Below are positions 32,638 through 41,043 of a stretch of 64,000 nucleotides of DNA, piece by piece. The notes under the pieces are model-generated. The model did no database searches. It was not told the DNA's origin and worked only from the letters and a program-made list of their open reading frames with translations. Source of the stretch: Chryseobacterium phocaeense (GTDB lineage: Bacteria > Bacteroidota > Bacteroidia > Flavobacteriales > Weeksellaceae); assembly GCF_900169075.1 (NCBI RefSeq), contig NZ_LT827015.1:2000158-2064157 (forward strand). The letters run 5' to 3'. The position numbers were made by a program, and so were the translations under genes. Positions within the stretch are counted from its first letter, which is position 1. Every line of letters begins with the position of its first letter.

Positions 32638-32802
32638 ATGAAAAATCAAGATGTACCAAAAGGAAAAAAACTGAACAAAAAACAGTTGAGAAGCATTACT
32701 GGGGGATTAATGGACTGCATTGATCCAATGACCGGAGGCTGCAGAAAAATATCAATGGGCTGCGCACAGCTGCAATGCAGGCCAATTATTGATCCTTTAT
32801 AG
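32638..32802 (+). CDS. Cys-rich double-glycine leader peptide 1
   Basis: A 54-residue peptide below common gene-length cut-offs. Leader MKNQDVPKGKKLNKKQL then RSITGG (GG at 22-23), the bacteriocin-type leader common in Chryseobacterium. The core has four Cys at 27, 35, 42 and 47, and CIDP, GGC, GCA and CRP words shared with peptide 3 at identical spacing. Even Cys number favours disulfides, but thioether or other modification cannot be excluded. No exporter or modification enzyme is adjacent. A terminator follows. Confidence 0.75.
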   Translation: MKNQDVPKGKKLNKKQLRSITGGLMDCIDPMTGGCRKISMGCAQLQCRPIIDPL

Positions 32803-32811
32803 GAAATACAT

Positions 32812-32838
32812 AAACCGTTCGATAGTGAACGGTTTTTT
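32812..32838 (+). terminator. Terminator after Cys-rich peptide 1
   Basis: AAACCGTTC (32812-32820) pairs with GAACGGTTT (32827-32835) and is followed by TTTT. Confidence 0.8.
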
Positions 32839-32867
32839 TATGTGCTGCAAAAGTTTAGGTGGTGACA

Positions 32868-32970
32868 TCCTTATCCTGCAGATTTGCAGGATTAACTTTT
32901 TAAACATTAAGATGATTTAAGACGATAAGAATAGTTAAGAGAAAATCTAAAGATTTTTAAGCAGAGTGTT
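32868..32970. repeat. Partial type A intergenic repeat
   Basis: GATAAGAATAGTTAAGAG, AAAATCTAAAGATTTTTAAG and GCAGAT words match the core of the 2590-3660 repeat. It lies in the 321-bp gap between Cys-rich peptides 1 and 2, which otherwise holds only the promoter of peptide 2. Confidence 0.65.
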
Positions 32971-33085
32971 GCTTTTCATACAGAATACAATACTTTGATT
33001 GAAGTAGGCTTTTTGCTTTTATTAATTAGAAAACATAAAATATAGTTTTTTTTCTTCAACAGGTGAAATATGTGGATATTTTCCA

Positions 33086-33093
33086 TATATTCG
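33086..33093 (+). promoter_or_regulatory. -7-like element of Cys-rich peptide gene 2
   Basis: TATATTCG, 30 bp before the ATG at 33124, aligned without gaps to TAACTTAG in front of peptide 1; the downstream CCAACTAAC and ACTAAAAATCAAAA are shared. Peptide 3, 35 bp after peptide 2, has no such element and is probably on the same transcript. Confidence 0.45.
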
Positions 33094-33123
33094 TTTCCAA
33101 CTAACCTACTAAAAATCAAAATA

Positions 33124-33315
33124 ATGAAAAACCTGTTTTTACAAGGAGGAAAAAAGCTAAGCAAAAAACAATTAAAAACTATCGCAGGAGGTCTCCTGAA
33201 CTGTATGGAGCCGGTACTTTGCCAGAACCCGCCATGCGAACCATCTTCTGATCCTTTTGGATGTACAATTATTTCAAAGGTTTGTGCACAGAAAGAATGC
33301 AGACCTCAACTTTAA
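33124..33315 (+). CDS. Cys-rich double-glycine leader peptide 2
   Basis: A 63-residue peptide with leader LFLQGGKKLSKKQLKTIAGG (GG at 22-23). Six Cys at 27, 33, 38, 47, 54 and 59. The last three keep the spacing (7 and 5) of peptides 1 and 3 and the first is also at 27; an inserted Pro-rich segment (QNPPCEPSSDP) carries the extra Cys pair. The inner ATG at 33124 is chosen over upstream in-frame codons because of the leader similarity and the promoter at 33086. It is followed by peptide 3 after 35 bp. Confidence 0.78.
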   Translation: MKNLFLQGGKKLSKKQLKTIAGGLLNCMEPVLCQNPPCEPSSDPFGCTIISKVCAQKECRPQL

Positions 33316-33350
33316 TTTTTAAATTCAACATCAACTAAAACCAAAGAACC

Positions 33351-33527
33351 ATGAAAAACTTACACTTAGACAAGGGGAAAAAATTGAACAAAAGAGAATT
33401 AAGATCTATTACAGGTGGTAAGGAGCAGTGCATTGATCCGGCTACCGGAGAGTGCAGAAAGTATGGTAATGGCTGTGCTGAAGCAAAGTGCCGTATTATC
33501 ATTATAGATCCTATCGAAGTTATATAA
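33351..33527 (+). CDS. Cys-rich double-glycine leader peptide 3
   Basis: A 58-residue peptide with leader MKNLHLDKGKKLNKREL, RSITGG (GG at 22-23). Four Cys at 27, 35, 42 and 47, the exact positions of peptide 1; CIDPATGECRK against CIDPMTGGCRK shows close paralogy. The core continues with a hydrophobic tail (RIIIIDPIEVI). Together the three genes are a small tandem family, ending at a strong terminator. Confidence 0.75.
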   Translation: MKNLHLDKGKKLNKRELRSITGGKEQCIDPATGECRKYGNGCAEAKCRIIIIDPIEVI

Positions 33528-33545
33528 ACTTAGAAATACCTTATA

Positions 33546-33570
33546 AAAACCGCCTCCTGAGGCGGTTTTT
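33546..33570. terminator. Bidirectional terminator between peptide 3 and the calcium-repeat lipoprotein
   Basis: AAAACCGCC and GGCGGTTTT pair around TCCTGA; A-rich on one side and T-rich on the other, so it can serve both converging genes. Confidence 0.85.
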
Positions 33571-33631
33571 CTGTTATGATCCCTTTTCTGCTATCTCCAT
33601 TAAATATATTGCTCAATTCTGAACAGTAGTT

Positions 33632-34714
33632 TTAAACAACAGTTCCTCCTGTTATTTCAAGAATCCATTTACCGTTCTTAAATTCAGCGGAATAATCATT
33701 CGTAAAGCTATTCCCCGATGTGTAAATGTAGAATTTATCGGGATCCTTCTTATCTCTTTTGATTTTTGAAATACTTCCTCCGACTACATCCGTCATTCGA
33801 ACATAATACCCCTGCTTGCTTTCTTTTTCAGGAATAAATAATACTCTCAATCCGGGATTGATCTGGTGAAAATAATCACAATCACTTTCATAAACAGCAA
33901 AAGAATAATGAAGCTTTTTAAAATTCAATGCACCATAATCAGGCAACAGCATTTCGTATAATTGACTAAACTTGTTCTTCTCAGATTTGAACATAGGATT
34001 CATATCATCAAAATCATTTATTCCATCTCCATCTGTATCGTTACTACGGGCATTCAGACCCAAACTGTTCTCAAATATATCGTTATATCCATCATTATCA
34101 GAGTCTATCATTAAATCTTTCAATTTAATTTTAAAAAGCTTACCGTCTTCCATAGCTGAATAATCATCATATCCCGGAAGTCCCGGTACTTTTATAATTT
34201 TTACCAGACTTCCTTCAGCCTGAAAAAAACCATCCTTTACAATAGGATTCTCCTGGACTTTGTTAATATAATAATGGCTAAAACTGATTCCAAGAAAATA
34301 GGCATCTGCCTGACCTTTTTCAATTTTCAACAACCAATACCCCAGACTATTGCTTCCCAGGGCATACCACACATTATTTAAAAGCTGTTTGTGAGAATAT
34401 TCAAACTGATCTGAAAACTTTGCCCTGAAAATCTCAAATTCTTCCTGATCGGCTTTCCATTTCTTTTCAGCTTCTTCAAGAGAATATCCAAATAAGCGTG
34501 CTTCAGTACTATCTTTTTTAAAAGTTCTGTATCTTTTGAGATTAACGATTTCCAGATAATCCGGCTGATCATCAAGAATCTGTTTTACAGTATATGTTTC
34601 TTTTTCCACATAGCCTTTAAATATATCATCTTTATCATCAATAAAACATTTCTTTTCAATACTCTCCGAGCAGGAAATGAATAGTACAGATATTAAAAGA
34701 TAGACGTATTTCAT
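33632..34714 (-). CDS. Lipoprotein with thrombospondin type 3-like calcium repeats
   Basis: A 360-residue lipoprotein; the signal ends in lipobox LFISC (Cys15). Around residues 203-240 two acidic calcium-binding-like repeats appear: DSDNDGYNDIFE and DTDGDGINDFDD, of the TSP type 3 kind found in outer-membrane and surface proteins of Bacteroidota. The rest is unrecognised, mostly beta-rich. No operon partner; it converges with the Cys-rich peptide cluster and follows ychF. Function unknown. Confidence 0.75.
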   Translation of the reverse strand: MKYVYLLISVLFISCSESIEKKCFIDDKDDIFKGYVEKETYTVKQILDDQPDYLEIVNLKRYRTFKKDSTEARLFGYSLEEAEKKWKADQEEFEIFRAKFSDQFEYSHKQLLNNVWYALGSNSLGYWLLKIEKGQADAYFLGISFSHYYINKVQENPIVKDGFFQAEGSLVKIIKVPGLPGYDDYSAMEDGKLFKIKLKDLMIDSDNDGYNDIFENSLGLNARSNDTDGDGINDFDDMNPMFKSEKNKFSQLYEMLLPDYGALNFKKLHYSFAVYESDCDYFHQINPGLRVLFIPEKESKQGYYVRMTDVVGGSISKIKRDKKDPDKFYIYTSGNSFTNDYSAEFKNGKWILEITGGTVV

Positions 34715-34740
34715 CGGTTAAATTTGCAGAACAATTGCAA

Positions 34741-34774
34741 AAAACGCTCCAGAGATAAACCCTGGAGCGTTTTT
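34741..34774. terminator. Terminator downstream of ychF
   Basis: AAAACGCTCCAG (34741-34752) pairs with CTGGAGCGTTTT (34762-34773); followed by a T run on both strands. Confidence 0.85.
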
Positions 34775-34800
34775 CTATAATAACTAACTTTAATATTTTC

Positions 34801-35892
34801 TTATACGTTGAATCTGAAGTGCATGATGTCTCCATCCTGAACAATGTATTCTTTACCTTCTACAGAAAGTTTTCCGGCTTCTTTTACTTTTACTTCAGAC
34901 CCGTAGCTGATATAATCGTTGTACTTGATTACTTCTGCACGGATGAAACCTTTTTCGAAGTCTGTGTGAATTACTCCTGCTGCCTGTGGTGCCGTCCATC
35001 CCTGTCCTATCGTCCATGCTCTTACTTCCTTCACTCCTGCAGTAAAATACGTCTGAAGTTTCAGAAGGTCGTAGGCTTTTCTGATCAAACGGTTTACTCC
35101 CGGCTCTTCAAGGCCAAGCTCTTCAAGGAATATTTCTCTCTCTTCGTACGTTTCAAGCTCATTGATATCAGCCTCAATCTGTGCGGCAAGAACTACAATC
35201 TCTGCTCCTTCATTTTTAGCCATTGCTTCTATCTTTCCTACCCATTCGTTTCCGTTTTTGATGGAATTTTCGTCTACATTACAAACATAAAGTACAGGCT
35301 TTTTCGTTAAAAGCTGAATATCGTCGATGATTGCTTTTGTAAGATCGTTTACAGGAAATTCTCTTGCATTTTTTCCGTCCTCAATAAATTTCTCCAGGCT
35401 TTGAAGGGTTTCGTATACCAGGATATCATCTTTCTTTCCGGATTTAATGAACTTTTTAGCTTTCTCAACTGCTTTTCCTACGGTTTCAAGGTCTTTCAGC
35501 TGAAGCTCTATGTCAATAATTTCCTTATCTCTAAGCGGATCTACAGAACCTTCTACGTGGATAATATTTCCATTATCGAAACATCTTAAAACATGGATAA
35601 TAGCTTCACACTCACGGATATTGGCCAGAAACTGATTTCCCAGTCCTTCCCCTTTGCTGGCGCCTTTTACAAGACCTGCAATATCTACGATTTCAACAAC
35701 CGCGGGTAGTACTCTCTCAGGGTTTACTAATTTTTCCAGCTCAAACAGTCGCTGATCCGGCACGGATACCGTTCCTAAGTTCGGCTCTATGGTACAGAAA
35801 GGATAGTTTGCTGACTGGGCTTTAGCATTGCTCAGGCAATTAAAGAGCGTTGATTTACCTACATTCGGAAGGCCTACGATTCCACATTTCAT
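34801..35892 (-). CDS. ychF: Redox-regulated ATPase YchF (Obg-related)
   Basis: A 363-residue member of the OBG/YchF family of P-loop NTPases that bind ribosomes. G1 motif GLPNVGKST at 7-15, G3 DIAGLVKGAS at about 69-78, the C-terminal TGS domain ending VEGKEYIVQDGDIMHFRFNV (in two parts). YchF prefers ATP over GTP. Length is typical. A perfect TATCTTTG -7 element at 35992-35999 on the minus strand suggests an about 95-nt leader, which contains TTCAAAGTTTAAAGG-type repeats. Confidence 0.95.
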   Translation of the reverse strand: MKCGIVGLPNVGKSTLFNCLSNAKAQSANYPFCTIEPNLGTVSVPDQRLFELEKLVNPERVLPAVVEIVDIAGLVKGASKGEGLGNQFLANIRECEAIIHVLRCFDNGNIIHVEGSVDPLRDKEIIDIELQLKDLETVGKAVEKAKKFIKSGKKDDILVYETLQSLEKFIEDGKNAREFPVNDLTKAIIDDIQLLTKKPVLYVCNVDENSIKNGNEWVGKIEAMAKNEGAEIVVLAAQIEADINELETYEEREIFLEELGLEEPGVNRLIRKAYDLLKLQTYFTAGVKEVRAWTIGQGWTAPQAAGVIHTDFEKGFIRAEVIKYNDYISYGSEVKVKEAGKLSVEGKEYIVQDGDIMHFRFNV

Positions 35893-35991
35893 ATTGTAAA
35901 ATTCAAAGTTTAAAGGTTTAAAGTCTAAAGTTCAATGCTTAAAATTATAAGGCTTTTCACCCGATTTGTTGAATCTTGAACTTTCAGCGTG

Positions 35992-35999
35992 CAAAGATA
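35992..35999 (-). promoter_or_regulatory. -7 promoter element of ychF
   Basis: Minus-strand TATCTTTG is a perfect TAnnTTTG match about 100 bp upstream of the ychF start. Confidence 0.5.
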
Positions 36000-36025
36000 G
36001 GGAATTTTGAGGGAGATTCATAATA

Positions 36026-36057
36026 AAAAAATCTGCCAGGCTTCTGACAGATTTTTA
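36026..36057 (-). terminator. Terminator after the ferritin gene
   Basis: AAAAATCTG and CAGATTTTT pair around CCAGGCTTCTGA; lies 25 bp after the ferritin stop on the minus strand. Confidence 0.75.
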
Positions 36058-36081
36058 ATAATTTTAATTCAACAATCGGTT

Positions 36082-36633
36082 TTATGGGTTATCTCCGGTA
36101 GCGTCCTGGGCCAGCGGAACATCGTTTGGTGCTTCCTGTAATGTTTTATCTAAAGTAAATAAAGATTCATCGGTGGCTCTGTCTCCTCCTGCAATTTTCA
36201 GTTTATCGATCAGGTTGGACGCCAGGGTTTCTTCTTCTATCTGCTCCTGAACAAACCACTGCATAAAATTCCATGTTGCCCAGTCTTTCTCTTCTAAAGC
36301 CAGATCTACGATTCTGTAGATGGCTGTAGTATTATCCACTTCATGTTTAAAAACTCCGTCGAAACAGGCGGTCAAAGAATCCGGATCAGCCGGAGGTGCC
36401 GGGATAGCATCTACTTTTGGTTTTCCACCTCTGTTAAGAACATATTCCATGAATTTAATGGAATGGTTTCTCTCTTCCTGCGCGTGCCTGTATAAAAAGT
36501 TGGCAATTCCCTGGTATCCTTTATCATCCGCCCATATTCCATAGGACAGGAAGACGTGTGAGGCGTGAATTTCTTTGTTCATCTGATCGCTCAATGCTTT
36601 TTCCATTGTTGGGGAAAGTCTGTTGGTATTCAT
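36082..36633 (-). CDS. ftnA: Non-heme ferritin
   Basis: A 183-residue iron-storage protein of the bacterial ferritin type. The four-helix bundle carries ferroxidase-site residues: Glu of MNKEIHASHVFLSYG, and EERNHSIKFMEYV, plus the later FVQEQIEEE. The C-terminal extension APNDVPLAQDATGDNP is acidic and probably disordered. The start at Met23 of the longer frame (36633) is used because MNTNRLSPTMEKALSDQ matches the normal ferritin N-terminus. It forms a 24-subunit shell that oxidises and stores iron. Single-gene unit with its own terminator. Confidence 0.92.
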   Translation of the reverse strand: MNTNRLSPTMEKALSDQMNKEIHASHVFLSYGIWADDKGYQGIANFLYRHAQEERNHSIKFMEYVLNRGGKPKVDAIPAPPADPDSLTACFDGVFKHEVDNTTAIYRIVDLALEEKDWATWNFMQWFVQEQIEEETLASNLIDKLKIAGGDRATDESLFTLDKTLQEAPNDVPLAQDATGDNP

Positions 36634-36897
36634 AATGCTATATTTTTGTGATAATAATACAGATACAAAAATGGTTCCGATGCAAATTGTCCTTTCCAAA
36701 TTTAACTTTAAGTTAAAACAATAAAACTATGAAATAAAGCATTTTACAGATATTATTTATAGTTATTCTAAAATAAGAACCAGCTCATTTCTGAACCGGT
36801 TCCGTTATTTATATTCTGATAATCGCCAATTATTAAGCCGCCAATAATCAAATTTGCTTTTTGCATTTTCGTTTTTTGCCCGTCTGCATTGTACCAT

Positions 36898-38511
36898 CTA
36901 TTTTATCTTCTTCGCCATATAATCACTCTCATTTCCTAATCGGTCAACAGCTTTTATAGCGGCTGCATTTAATTTTTTCCCGTCTTTGGTTTTTGGGATT
37001 TCTTTCGTAAGGGTATCCACTGTTAAAATTTCGGTTTCCCAGACTCCGTTGTATTGGGTGAAAAGTACCCACTGGAAAACTTCAGAAGCATTTTTAATAC
37101 TCCAACTTACCTGTACCGAGCTTCCGTTATCTGCAACATAAATCGTAGGCGTCTGTAGCGGAACAGCTTTTATCCATGGAGTTTTCGGGACCAGTGCTTT
37201 TTCTTTGTATGGTCCGTTTTTCAGGACAGGAAGCATCCCCGGGTTTTTTGTAAGCCCAGCAATACTCCAATGAATCTCTCCGGCATCATTCTTTAAAACC
37301 TGTCTGGAAATTTCGATCTGGTTTCTGATTTCGGAAGGACGGTCTGATACTTTGATCTCAACGGTATTCAGTCCCGGCCATAGATGGCGGTTCATAGTAT
37401 TTTCAGATTTCCACCAGTTTAACAGAGCTTCAAAGCCCTGCCCTTTTGAATCTATGGGCCAGTAGAGCTGTGGTGAGAAATAATCTACCCAGCCTTTATT
37501 CAGCCATAATTTGGCATCGGCATATAATTCGTCATACTGTGAAGACCCTACAATCCCGGCAGGATAACCCGGCTTCCAGATTCCGAAAGGACTTATCCCG
37601 AATCTTACGTAATTTTTTTCTGCATGAATTTCCTTGTAGATCCTTTCCACAAACCTATTCACATTATCTCTTCGCCAGTCTGCTCTGGATAAGGTACCGC
37701 CGCTTCTCAGATACTCGTTCCAGCTTGCATTATCAGGGAAATCTGCGCCCCTGTTGTAGGTTGCATACGGATAGAAGTAATCATCGAAATGCACGGCATC
37801 TATATCATATCTCTTTACAATATCTTTGACCACATTGGAAACATGATCCTGTGTTCTCCTGTTTGCCGGATCAAACCAGTACATCCCGTTCTTCAGCCTT
37901 ATGACAATATCGGAGAGCCTGCTGGCCATCGACATACTGTTTACAGCGCCTCCATTGGAATGATGGGCACGGTAAGGATTTAACCAAACATGAAGCTCTA
38001 TTCCTCTTTTATGGGCTTCTTCAATCCAAAACTGAAGCGGGTCATAGTTCGGGTAAGGAGCAGCTCCGGTCTGTCCGGTCAGAAAGAACGACCAGGGCTC
38101 TATGCTACTTGTATACAAGGCATCTGCCGAAGGTCTGATCTGGAATATCGCAGCATTGAAATTATTTTCTTTAAGCATGTCAAGCATACTGATGGCTTCT
38201 GCTTTCTGCTGGTCAACGGTCAGATTATTCCTTGAAGGCCAGTTGATGTTGGCAACACTGGCAATCCATGCGCCACGGAATTCGCGTTTAATTTCCGGAA
38301 GTGTTGTTCTGAATGTATCGTCTGCAGCGGGCGTTCCCGTCACCGGATTAGCTACGGATACCTGCTGTTTAGGTATGGGCTTTGTGCCGCTGGGTTTAGG
38401 TGTAGTAGTTTTTGTTGGAGTTGCTTTTACCGTATTGTTCTGTACGGAGCAACCTGTATATAGTGTAAAAACTCCGGCTAAAACGGTCAGTTTTATAATA
38501 TTCATTTTCAT
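36898..38511 (-). CDS. Glycoside hydrolase-like 10 (GHL10, YngK-type) lipoprotein
   Basis: A 537-residue lipoprotein (lipobox YTGC near residue 20) with a Thr/Pro/Lys-rich linker (TPTKTTTPKPSGTKPIPK) and a GHL10/DUF187 TIM-barrel domain: REFRGAWIASVANINWPS, FQIRPSADALY, HVWLNPYRAH, HFDDYFYPYATY and YFSPQLYWP. The last about 90 residues form a fibronectin-like beta domain. Homologues act on peptidoglycan or polysaccharide; the substrate here is unknown. Any of three nearby Met codons could start; 38511 keeps a normal n-region. Surface or periplasmic location is expected. Confidence 0.88.
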   Translation of the reverse strand: MKMNIIKLTVLAGVFTLYTGCSVQNNTVKATPTKTTTPKPSGTKPIPKQQVSVANPVTGTPAADDTFRTTLPEIKREFRGAWIASVANINWPSRNNLTVDQQKAEAISMLDMLKENNFNAAIFQIRPSADALYTSSIEPWSFFLTGQTGAAPYPNYDPLQFWIEEAHKRGIELHVWLNPYRAHHSNGGAVNSMSMASRLSDIVIRLKNGMYWFDPANRRTQDHVSNVVKDIVKRYDIDAVHFDDYFYPYATYNRGADFPDNASWNEYLRSGGTLSRADWRRDNVNRFVERIYKEIHAEKNYVRFGISPFGIWKPGYPAGIVGSSQYDELYADAKLWLNKGWVDYFSPQLYWPIDSKGQGFEALLNWWKSENTMNRHLWPGLNTVEIKVSDRPSEIRNQIEISRQVLKNDAGEIHWSIAGLTKNPGMLPVLKNGPYKEKALVPKTPWIKAVPLQTPTIYVADNGSSVQVSWSIKNASEVFQWVLFTQYNGVWETEILTVDTLTKEIPKTKDGKKLNAAAIKAVDRLGNESDYMAKKIK

Positions 38512-38588
38512 CGTCTGCAAACTGCTTTAAATTTATTCTTTCTAAGAGATTATTATGCCAAAATAAACAATTAAAGGCATAGTCTCAT

Positions 38589-38613
38589 AAAAAAACCCCG
38601 AAAAATTCGGGGC
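38589..38613 (-). terminator. Terminator after typA
   Basis: CCCCGAA and TTCGGGG pair around AAA; on the minus strand it is followed by seven T residues. Confidence 0.85.
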
Positions 38614-38636
38614 TTTATTATATTGATAGGAATTGA

Positions 38637-40442
38637 TTAAGCTTTCGCTGATCTTTCCACTCTTTTTCTTTCTTCTTCTGAAAGTAGTTTCTTTCTCATA
38701 CGGATGAAGTTCGGAGTTACCTCAATCGCTTCATCACCCTGAATATATTCCATACATTCTTCAAGAGAGAATAAGATTTTCGGAGCAACACCGGTATCTT
38801 TATCTTTTCCGGAAGCTCTCATGTTGTTCAGCTGTTTTGCTTCCACGATGTTTACTACCAGGTCACCAGGCTTGTTTTGTTCACCGATGATCATCCCTGC
38901 ATAGATTTCCTCACCCGGATCTACGAAGAACTTACCTCTGTCCTGCAGTTTAGCAATAGAATATTCAGTTGCCGGACCTTGAGTTTTGCTGATCAATACC
39001 CCGTTATTTCTTCCAGGAATCGCCCCTTTGAAAGGCTTGTATTCTGTGAAACGGTGTGCCATAATAGCTTCACCTGCAGTAGCTGTCAACATCTGGGAAC
39101 GTAATCCGATCAAACCTCTTGAAGGAATTTCGAATTCCATATGCTGCATTTCCCCTTTGGTTTCCATAATGTGAAGATCTCCTTTTCTCTGAGTAGCCAG
39201 GTCGATTACTCTTGAAGCATATTCTTCAGGAACGTCAACTACCAAAGATTCGTAAGGCTCACATTTTTCTCCGTCGATTTCTCTAAGGATAACCTGCGGC
39301 TGACCAATCGTCATTTCATATCCTTCTCTTCTCATCGTTTCGATTAAAACCGATAAGTGAAGAATACCTCTACCGAAAACAAGGAATGTATTGGCATCAT
39401 CAGTTTGCTGAACTCTAAGTGCCAGGTTTTTCTCTAACTCTTTGTACAATCTTTCTTTCAGGTGGTTTGAGGTAACATATTTACCGTCTTTTCCGAAGAA
39501 AGGTGAATTGTTGATAGAGAACGTCATGTTCAGTGTAGGCTCATCAATTGCTGTTCTTTCCAACGGCTCAGGGTTTTCAAGATCCACGAAAGAATCCCCG
39601 ATCTGGAAAGCATCGAAACCTACTACAGCACAGATATCACCTGCCTGTACTTCGGTTACTTTTTTCTTTCCTAAACCTTCGAAAACGTATAATTCCTTTA
39701 CTTTTCCTTTTACAATTTTACCGTCTGCCTGAGCAAGACCAATCCACTGGGATTCTTTGATCTCCCCTCTTGTCACTTTCCCGATGGCAATTCTTCCCAA
39801 GAATGAAGAATAATCAAGAGAAGTGATCTGCATCTGAAGGGTTCCTTCTGATACTTTCGGTGCAGGAACATACTGTAAAATACCATCCAATAACGGTAAA
39901 ATATCTTCAGTCTGCTCTAATGAAGTGTTGAACCAACCTTGTTTTGAAGATCCGTAGAACGTTGGGAAATCCAGCTGCTCTTCAGTCGCATCAAGGTTGA
40001 AGAATAAATCAAATACCTGATCGTGAACTTCGTCCGGACGACAGTTTGGCTTATCTACTTTATTGATTACCACCAATGGTCTCAATCCCAGCTCCAAAGC
40101 TTTCTGAAGTACGAATCTTGTCTGAGGCATCGGCCCTTCAAAGGCATCTACCAACAAAATTACCCCATCCGCCATTTTCAGAACTCTTTCTACTTCCCCA
40201 CCGAAATCGGCGTGACCAGGTGTATCAATTACGTTAATTTTTGTGTCTTTATAGGTAACAGAAATATTTTTGGATAAGATCGTAATCCCTCTCTCTCTTT
40301 CAAGATCATTGTTATCCATTATTAATTCTCCACTTTCCTGATTTTCTCTGAAAATGTTTGTAGCATGAATAATCTTGTCAACCAAAGTCGTCTTCCCGTG
40401 GTCAACGTGCGCGATAATCGCAATATTTCTAATGTTTTGCAT
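38637..40442 (-). CDS. typA: Translational GTPase TypA/BipA
   Basis: A 601-residue ribosome-associated GTPase that helps 50S assembly and stress adaptation. G1 AHVDHGKTT at 10-18, switch region RERGITI, G3 DTPGHADF at about 74-81, G4 NKVD near 129-132, then EF-G-like domains II, III and V and the BipA-specific C-terminus. Length is standard. A TATTTTTG -7 element with a TTG 22 bp upstream precedes the start; an intrinsic terminator follows. Confidence 0.95.
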   Translation of the reverse strand: MQNIRNIAIIAHVDHGKTTLVDKIIHATNIFRENQESGELIMDNNDLERERGITILSKNISVTYKDTKINVIDTPGHADFGGEVERVLKMADGVILLVDAFEGPMPQTRFVLQKALELGLRPLVVINKVDKPNCRPDEVHDQVFDLFFNLDATEEQLDFPTFYGSSKQGWFNTSLEQTEDILPLLDGILQYVPAPKVSEGTLQMQITSLDYSSFLGRIAIGKVTRGEIKESQWIGLAQADGKIVKGKVKELYVFEGLGKKKVTEVQAGDICAVVGFDAFQIGDSFVDLENPEPLERTAIDEPTLNMTFSINNSPFFGKDGKYVTSNHLKERLYKELEKNLALRVQQTDDANTFLVFGRGILHLSVLIETMRREGYEMTIGQPQVILREIDGEKCEPYESLVVDVPEEYASRVIDLATQRKGDLHIMETKGEMQHMEFEIPSRGLIGLRSQMLTATAGEAIMAHRFTEYKPFKGAIPGRNNGVLISKTQGPATEYSIAKLQDRGKFFVDPGEEIYAGMIIGEQNKPGDLVVNIVEAKQLNNMRASGKDKDTGVAPKILFSLEECMEYIQGDEAIEVTPNFIRMRKKLLSEEERKRVERSAKA

Positions 40443-40460
40443 GAATGATTTTTACGGGTG

Positions 40461-40493
40461 CAAAAATAGTGATTTCTAATGAATAATAAGCAA
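40461..40493 (-). promoter_or_regulatory. Promoter of typA
   Basis: Minus strand: TTG (40491-40493), 22-bp spacer, TATTTTTG (40461-40468), a perfect -7 box 19 bp upstream of the typA ATG. Confidence 0.6.
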
Positions 40494-40621
40494 GAATATC
40501 AATTAATTAACAAATTCATAATGAGCATTTTCTGTCCTCCGCCCTGTTAATGCTTTAAAATTGAATATTTTATCAATCAATTTTTAGCATAGATAAAGAA
40601 TATATGATTGGATTTTATGAA

Positions 40622-40885
40622 TTAAGTTCCCCAATATCTTTGAAAAAAATAAATGCATGCCGCCTGGACCAAAATAATTCCTGTAAGTTTCAGTAAAAAA
40701 GATCGTTTTGAAATTTTATGTCTGAAAATCAGGATTCCCAGAACCGCTCCTGCCGTTCCGCCCATAAAAGCCAAACCTAAAAGCGTGTTTTCCGGAATCC
40801 TCCTTTTATGCTTTACAGCAAGTCTTTTATCCCATCCGAAGATTATCAGTGTGAAAAGGTTTAACAAAAGGAAAATGTATATCAT
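40622..40885 (-). CDS. DUF1294 small membrane protein
   Basis: An 87-residue protein with three hydrophobic segments (about 1-16, 35-50, 66-80). The DUF1294 signature is visible: FGWDKRLAVKHKRRIPE, then LLGLAFMGGTAGAVLG, then FRHKISKRSF. Function of the family is unknown; it is sometimes fused to cold-shock domains elsewhere, not here. It stands alone. Confidence 0.88.
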   Translation of the reverse strand: MIYIFLLLNLFTLIIFGWDKRLAVKHKRRIPENTLLGLAFMGGTAGAVLGILIFRHKISKRSFLLKLTGIILVQAACIYFFQRYWGT

Positions 40886-40991
40886 CTGTGCAAAAGTAGT
40901 GAATTAGACGGTGGCTTCGAGTGTCGAAGGTCCCGTGTTTTCATAAATATAAAAATATTATTACAGTACTTTTATGAGGATATGTCTAAAT

Positions 40992-41019
40992 AAAAAAGCT
41001 GCCTTTCTAAAAAGGCAGC
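40992..41019 (-). terminator. Terminator after the YceI gene
   Basis: GCTGCCTTT and AAAGGCAGC pair around CTAA; on the minus strand followed by TTTTTTA. Confidence 0.85.
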
Positions 41020-41043
41020 CCTAAGAAAATTGTATCTAACGAA

